NCBI GenBank assembly: GCA_001897425.1
Contig: MKSW01000033.1
Span: forward strand, 615,445 to 679,444
Direction of reading: 5' to 3'
DNA: 64,000 nt
From: Actinobacteria bacterium 69-20
Lineage (GTDB): Bacteria; Actinomycetota; Actinomycetes; Mycobacteriales; Nakamurellaceae
Below are positions 62,578-64,000 of the stretch, piece by piece (positions within the stretch are counted from its first letter, which is position 1; every line of letters starts with the position of its first letter). Below the pieces are notes generated by a model, which worked only from the letters and a program-made list of their open reading frames with translations, was not told the DNA's origin and did not search any database. A program made the position numbers and the translations under genes.

Positions 62578-63849
62578 TCACGGCCCGAGCAGGGCTGCCG
62601 GGACTACGGCAATCCCGTCCGGCCGGCGGTACGCCGCGCCGCCGGTCGTGATCACCGCCGCGTCCGCGAGGTCCCCGCCCATCCGCTCCTTCAGCCACAG
62701 CAGGTGCCGCACATCGCGGTCGTCGGGGGCCGCACCGAGCTTCACCTCCAACGCGACTGCGGCTCCGTCGTCCCCGGTGACGATCAGGTCCACCTCGTGG
62801 TCGCCACGCTGCGTGCGCAGATGGGAAACGGTGGCGCGCAAGGCATCCGCGTACACCCGCACGGACAGCGTGACCAGACTCTCGAATAGGGCGCCGAGCA
62901 GCGTCCCGTCGCGCGGAATGGAGACCGATCCCGGGTCGGGCCGGCTGAGCAGCGACCGCGACGTGACGCCGAGCAGTCGTGCCGCGAGCGCCGGATCCGC
63001 CAAGTGGTGCTTCGGAGCCTGGCCGAGCGCGGTCAGCCAGTTGCGCGAGCCGGCCCAGGTCGGGAGCTCTTCGAGCAGCCACATGCGCTGCAGGATCTCG
63101 CGGTACGCGATGGTTGTTGCGCGGCTTGGTTTATCGGACAATCCTGGGGTCGCGGCATCTAGGATCACGTTGTACGCGGCCGTGGTCGACGTCGCTGCCG
63201 CATACGCGGCGAGCCAGGCGCGGAGCGTCTGCGGCCGCCGCACCGGCCGGCCCGCCTCGGCGAAGTCCCGATCGACGACCGTCGCCAGGTAGCCGTCCAA
63301 GATGTCCGGCCGAACATCGTCCGCGAGCGCACGGATCCCCGGGAAGCCGGACCGCGTGATCTCTTCGGTGTAATCCTGCAGACCGAGCACGCAGTCGCCG
63401 GCAATGTCCGCACTGCCGGCCAACATCGCTTCGAGCGAGACGGTCGGCGTCGCAATCTGCCGTTCGGTCAGGCTGAGCGGCCGCATGCGTACCGTCACGA
63501 TTCGGCCGGCGCCGGAGTGCTGGGGCGCTTCGGCCGGGAAGTTCGATCCGGCCAGCAGATACGTCCCCGGGCCCGCACCCGCGTCCACGTCATGGCGCAC
63601 CCTGTCCCAGACCGGCGGGTAGTGCTGCCACTCGTCGATCAACAGCGGCTTGTCGAGCCGATCGAGACGCTGTGGATCATCGCGCAGGAAGACTCGTTCC
63701 GCGTCGTCGTCCAGTGCAATGGTGGCGACGACCCGGCGGCGCGCGGTCACGGTCTTGCCGACGGCCTTCGGACCCTCGATGGCAACCGCGGGAAGGCCGG
63801 CCAGGAGCCGGTCGAGCTGCCGATCGACGACGCGCGGAAGATACGCCAC
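62578..63849 (-). CDS. AAA_14/DUF4143 ATPase
   Basis: 423 residues. N-terminal ATPase with P-loop IEGPKAVGKT, LLIDEWQHYPPVWD (Walker B) and YLLAGSNF, then a DUF4143 C-terminal domain with VALEVKLGAAPDDRD, a PD-(D/E)xK-like ExK. Widespread in bacteria, of unknown role. GTG 63849 is preferred (MAYLPRVVD matches the usual start); a TTG at 63873 would add eight residues. Next to the putative insertion-sequence end. Confidence 0.85.
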   Translation of the reverse strand: MAYLPRVVDRQLDRLLAGLPAVAIEGPKAVGKTVTARRRVVATIALDDDAERVFLRDDPQRLDRLDKPLLIDEWQHYPPVWDRVRHDVDAGAGPGTYLLAGSNFPAEAPQHSGAGRIVTVRMRPLSLTERQIATPTVSLEAMLAGSADIAGDCVLGLQDYTEEITRSGFPGIRALADDVRPDILDGYLATVVDRDFAEAGRPVRRPQTLRAWLAAYAAATSTTAAYNVILDAATPGLSDKPSRATTIAYREILQRMWLLEELPTWAGSRNWLTALGQAPKHHLADPALAARLLGVTSRSLLSRPDPGSVSIPRDGTLLGALFESLVTLSVRVYADALRATVSHLRTQRGDHEVDLIVTGDDGAAVALEVKLGAAPDDRDVRHLLWLKERMGGDLADAAVITTGGAAYRRPDGIAVVPAALLGP

Positions 63850-63957
63850 GGGGCTACTATACCGATCCTGCAACAGTTACGATACGTATCCGTACCGATC
63901 TACGATACAAATCCGCAGCGCGTGTGGCAGCGGGCGTTGCGGGCCTAGGGCCTGTTA

Positions 63958-64000
63958 CGAAAGTCGTCGGAGCCAGTGGTCGATGATGGCGATTCGGATG
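63958..64000 (-). mobile_element. Possible end of an insertion sequence (transposase C terminus)
   Basis: The minus strand reads IRIAIIDHWLRRLS and stops, running off the right edge, preceded in the plus direction by GGGCCTGTTACGAAAG, which could be a terminal repeat. The peptide resembles a transposase ending, but too little is visible to name the family. Confidence 0.25.

Overview
The window comes from a high-GC actinobacterium. The best evidence is the envelope and cell-division block fhaA-fhaB-pstP-rodA-pbpA-pknB next to tRNA-Leu(CAG), followed by an HtrA-type protease, a TrpG/PabA-type amidotransferase, a class E sortase, crgA, a PH-like membrane protein, a rhomboid protease and a cyclophilin. 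In actinobacteria this set usually lies close to the replication origin. There is one PASTA kinase and no pknA beside it, unlike mycobacteria. I cannot name the genus from sequence alone.

Layout. 1-14 kb holds sugar, sugar-acid and CoA catabolism. It starts with the end of a sugar ABC ATPase, then a mutarotase-like protein, a crotonase, an acyl-CoA ligase, a solute-binding-protein homologue with no signal peptide, and a 2-keto-4-pentenoate-hydratase-like enzyme. An operon of FGGY kinase, KDPG-aldolase-like, DHDPS-like, UxuA-like and GntR proteins follows, then an alpha-ketoglutarate semialdehyde dehydrogenase and a Gfo/Idh/MocA oxidoreductase. 14-17.7 kb holds an aquaporin, a YcaQ-like protein and a K+ channel gene cut by an in-frame TAG.

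17.9-24.1 kb is an accessory island ending in tRNA-Leu(CAG). Two partial copies of the tRNA 3' end lie inside it, with an integrase remnant, broken toxin-antitoxin genes, an HTH/PIN toxin-antitoxin pair, an HNH protein with a glycine-rich middle and a DUF6941-like end, and a tightly coupled three-gene operon (TIGR04255-like, HTH, SQTCDIV protein). The three-gene operon is the best candidate here for an undescribed system.

24.5-40.7 kb is the conserved envelope block. 40.7-44.3 kb holds a P1-family peptidase and an orphan DUF4157 (eCIS core) protein with an M91-like metalloprotease motif. 44.6-56.9 kb is a polyamine/omega-amino-acid locus: MocR regulator, mmsA-type dehydrogenase, class III aminotransferase, gamma-aminobutyraldehyde-dehydrogenase-like enzyme, potABCD-type transporter and an amidohydrolase. 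57-64 kb holds lipoproteins, a Fur-family regulator, small proteins, argG and an AAA/DUF4143 ATPase. The right edge may be the end of an insertion sequence.

A short dispersed motif, TATGACGCTGTTCYCGGSC or its complement, recurs about eleven times between 25 and 62.5 kb and not in the first 24.9 kb. It falls in intergenic gaps and in poorly conserved parts of proteins (FhaA, PstP, TrpG tail, sortase, PotA tail, a lipoprotein), which suggests a mobile or functional genome-wide element.
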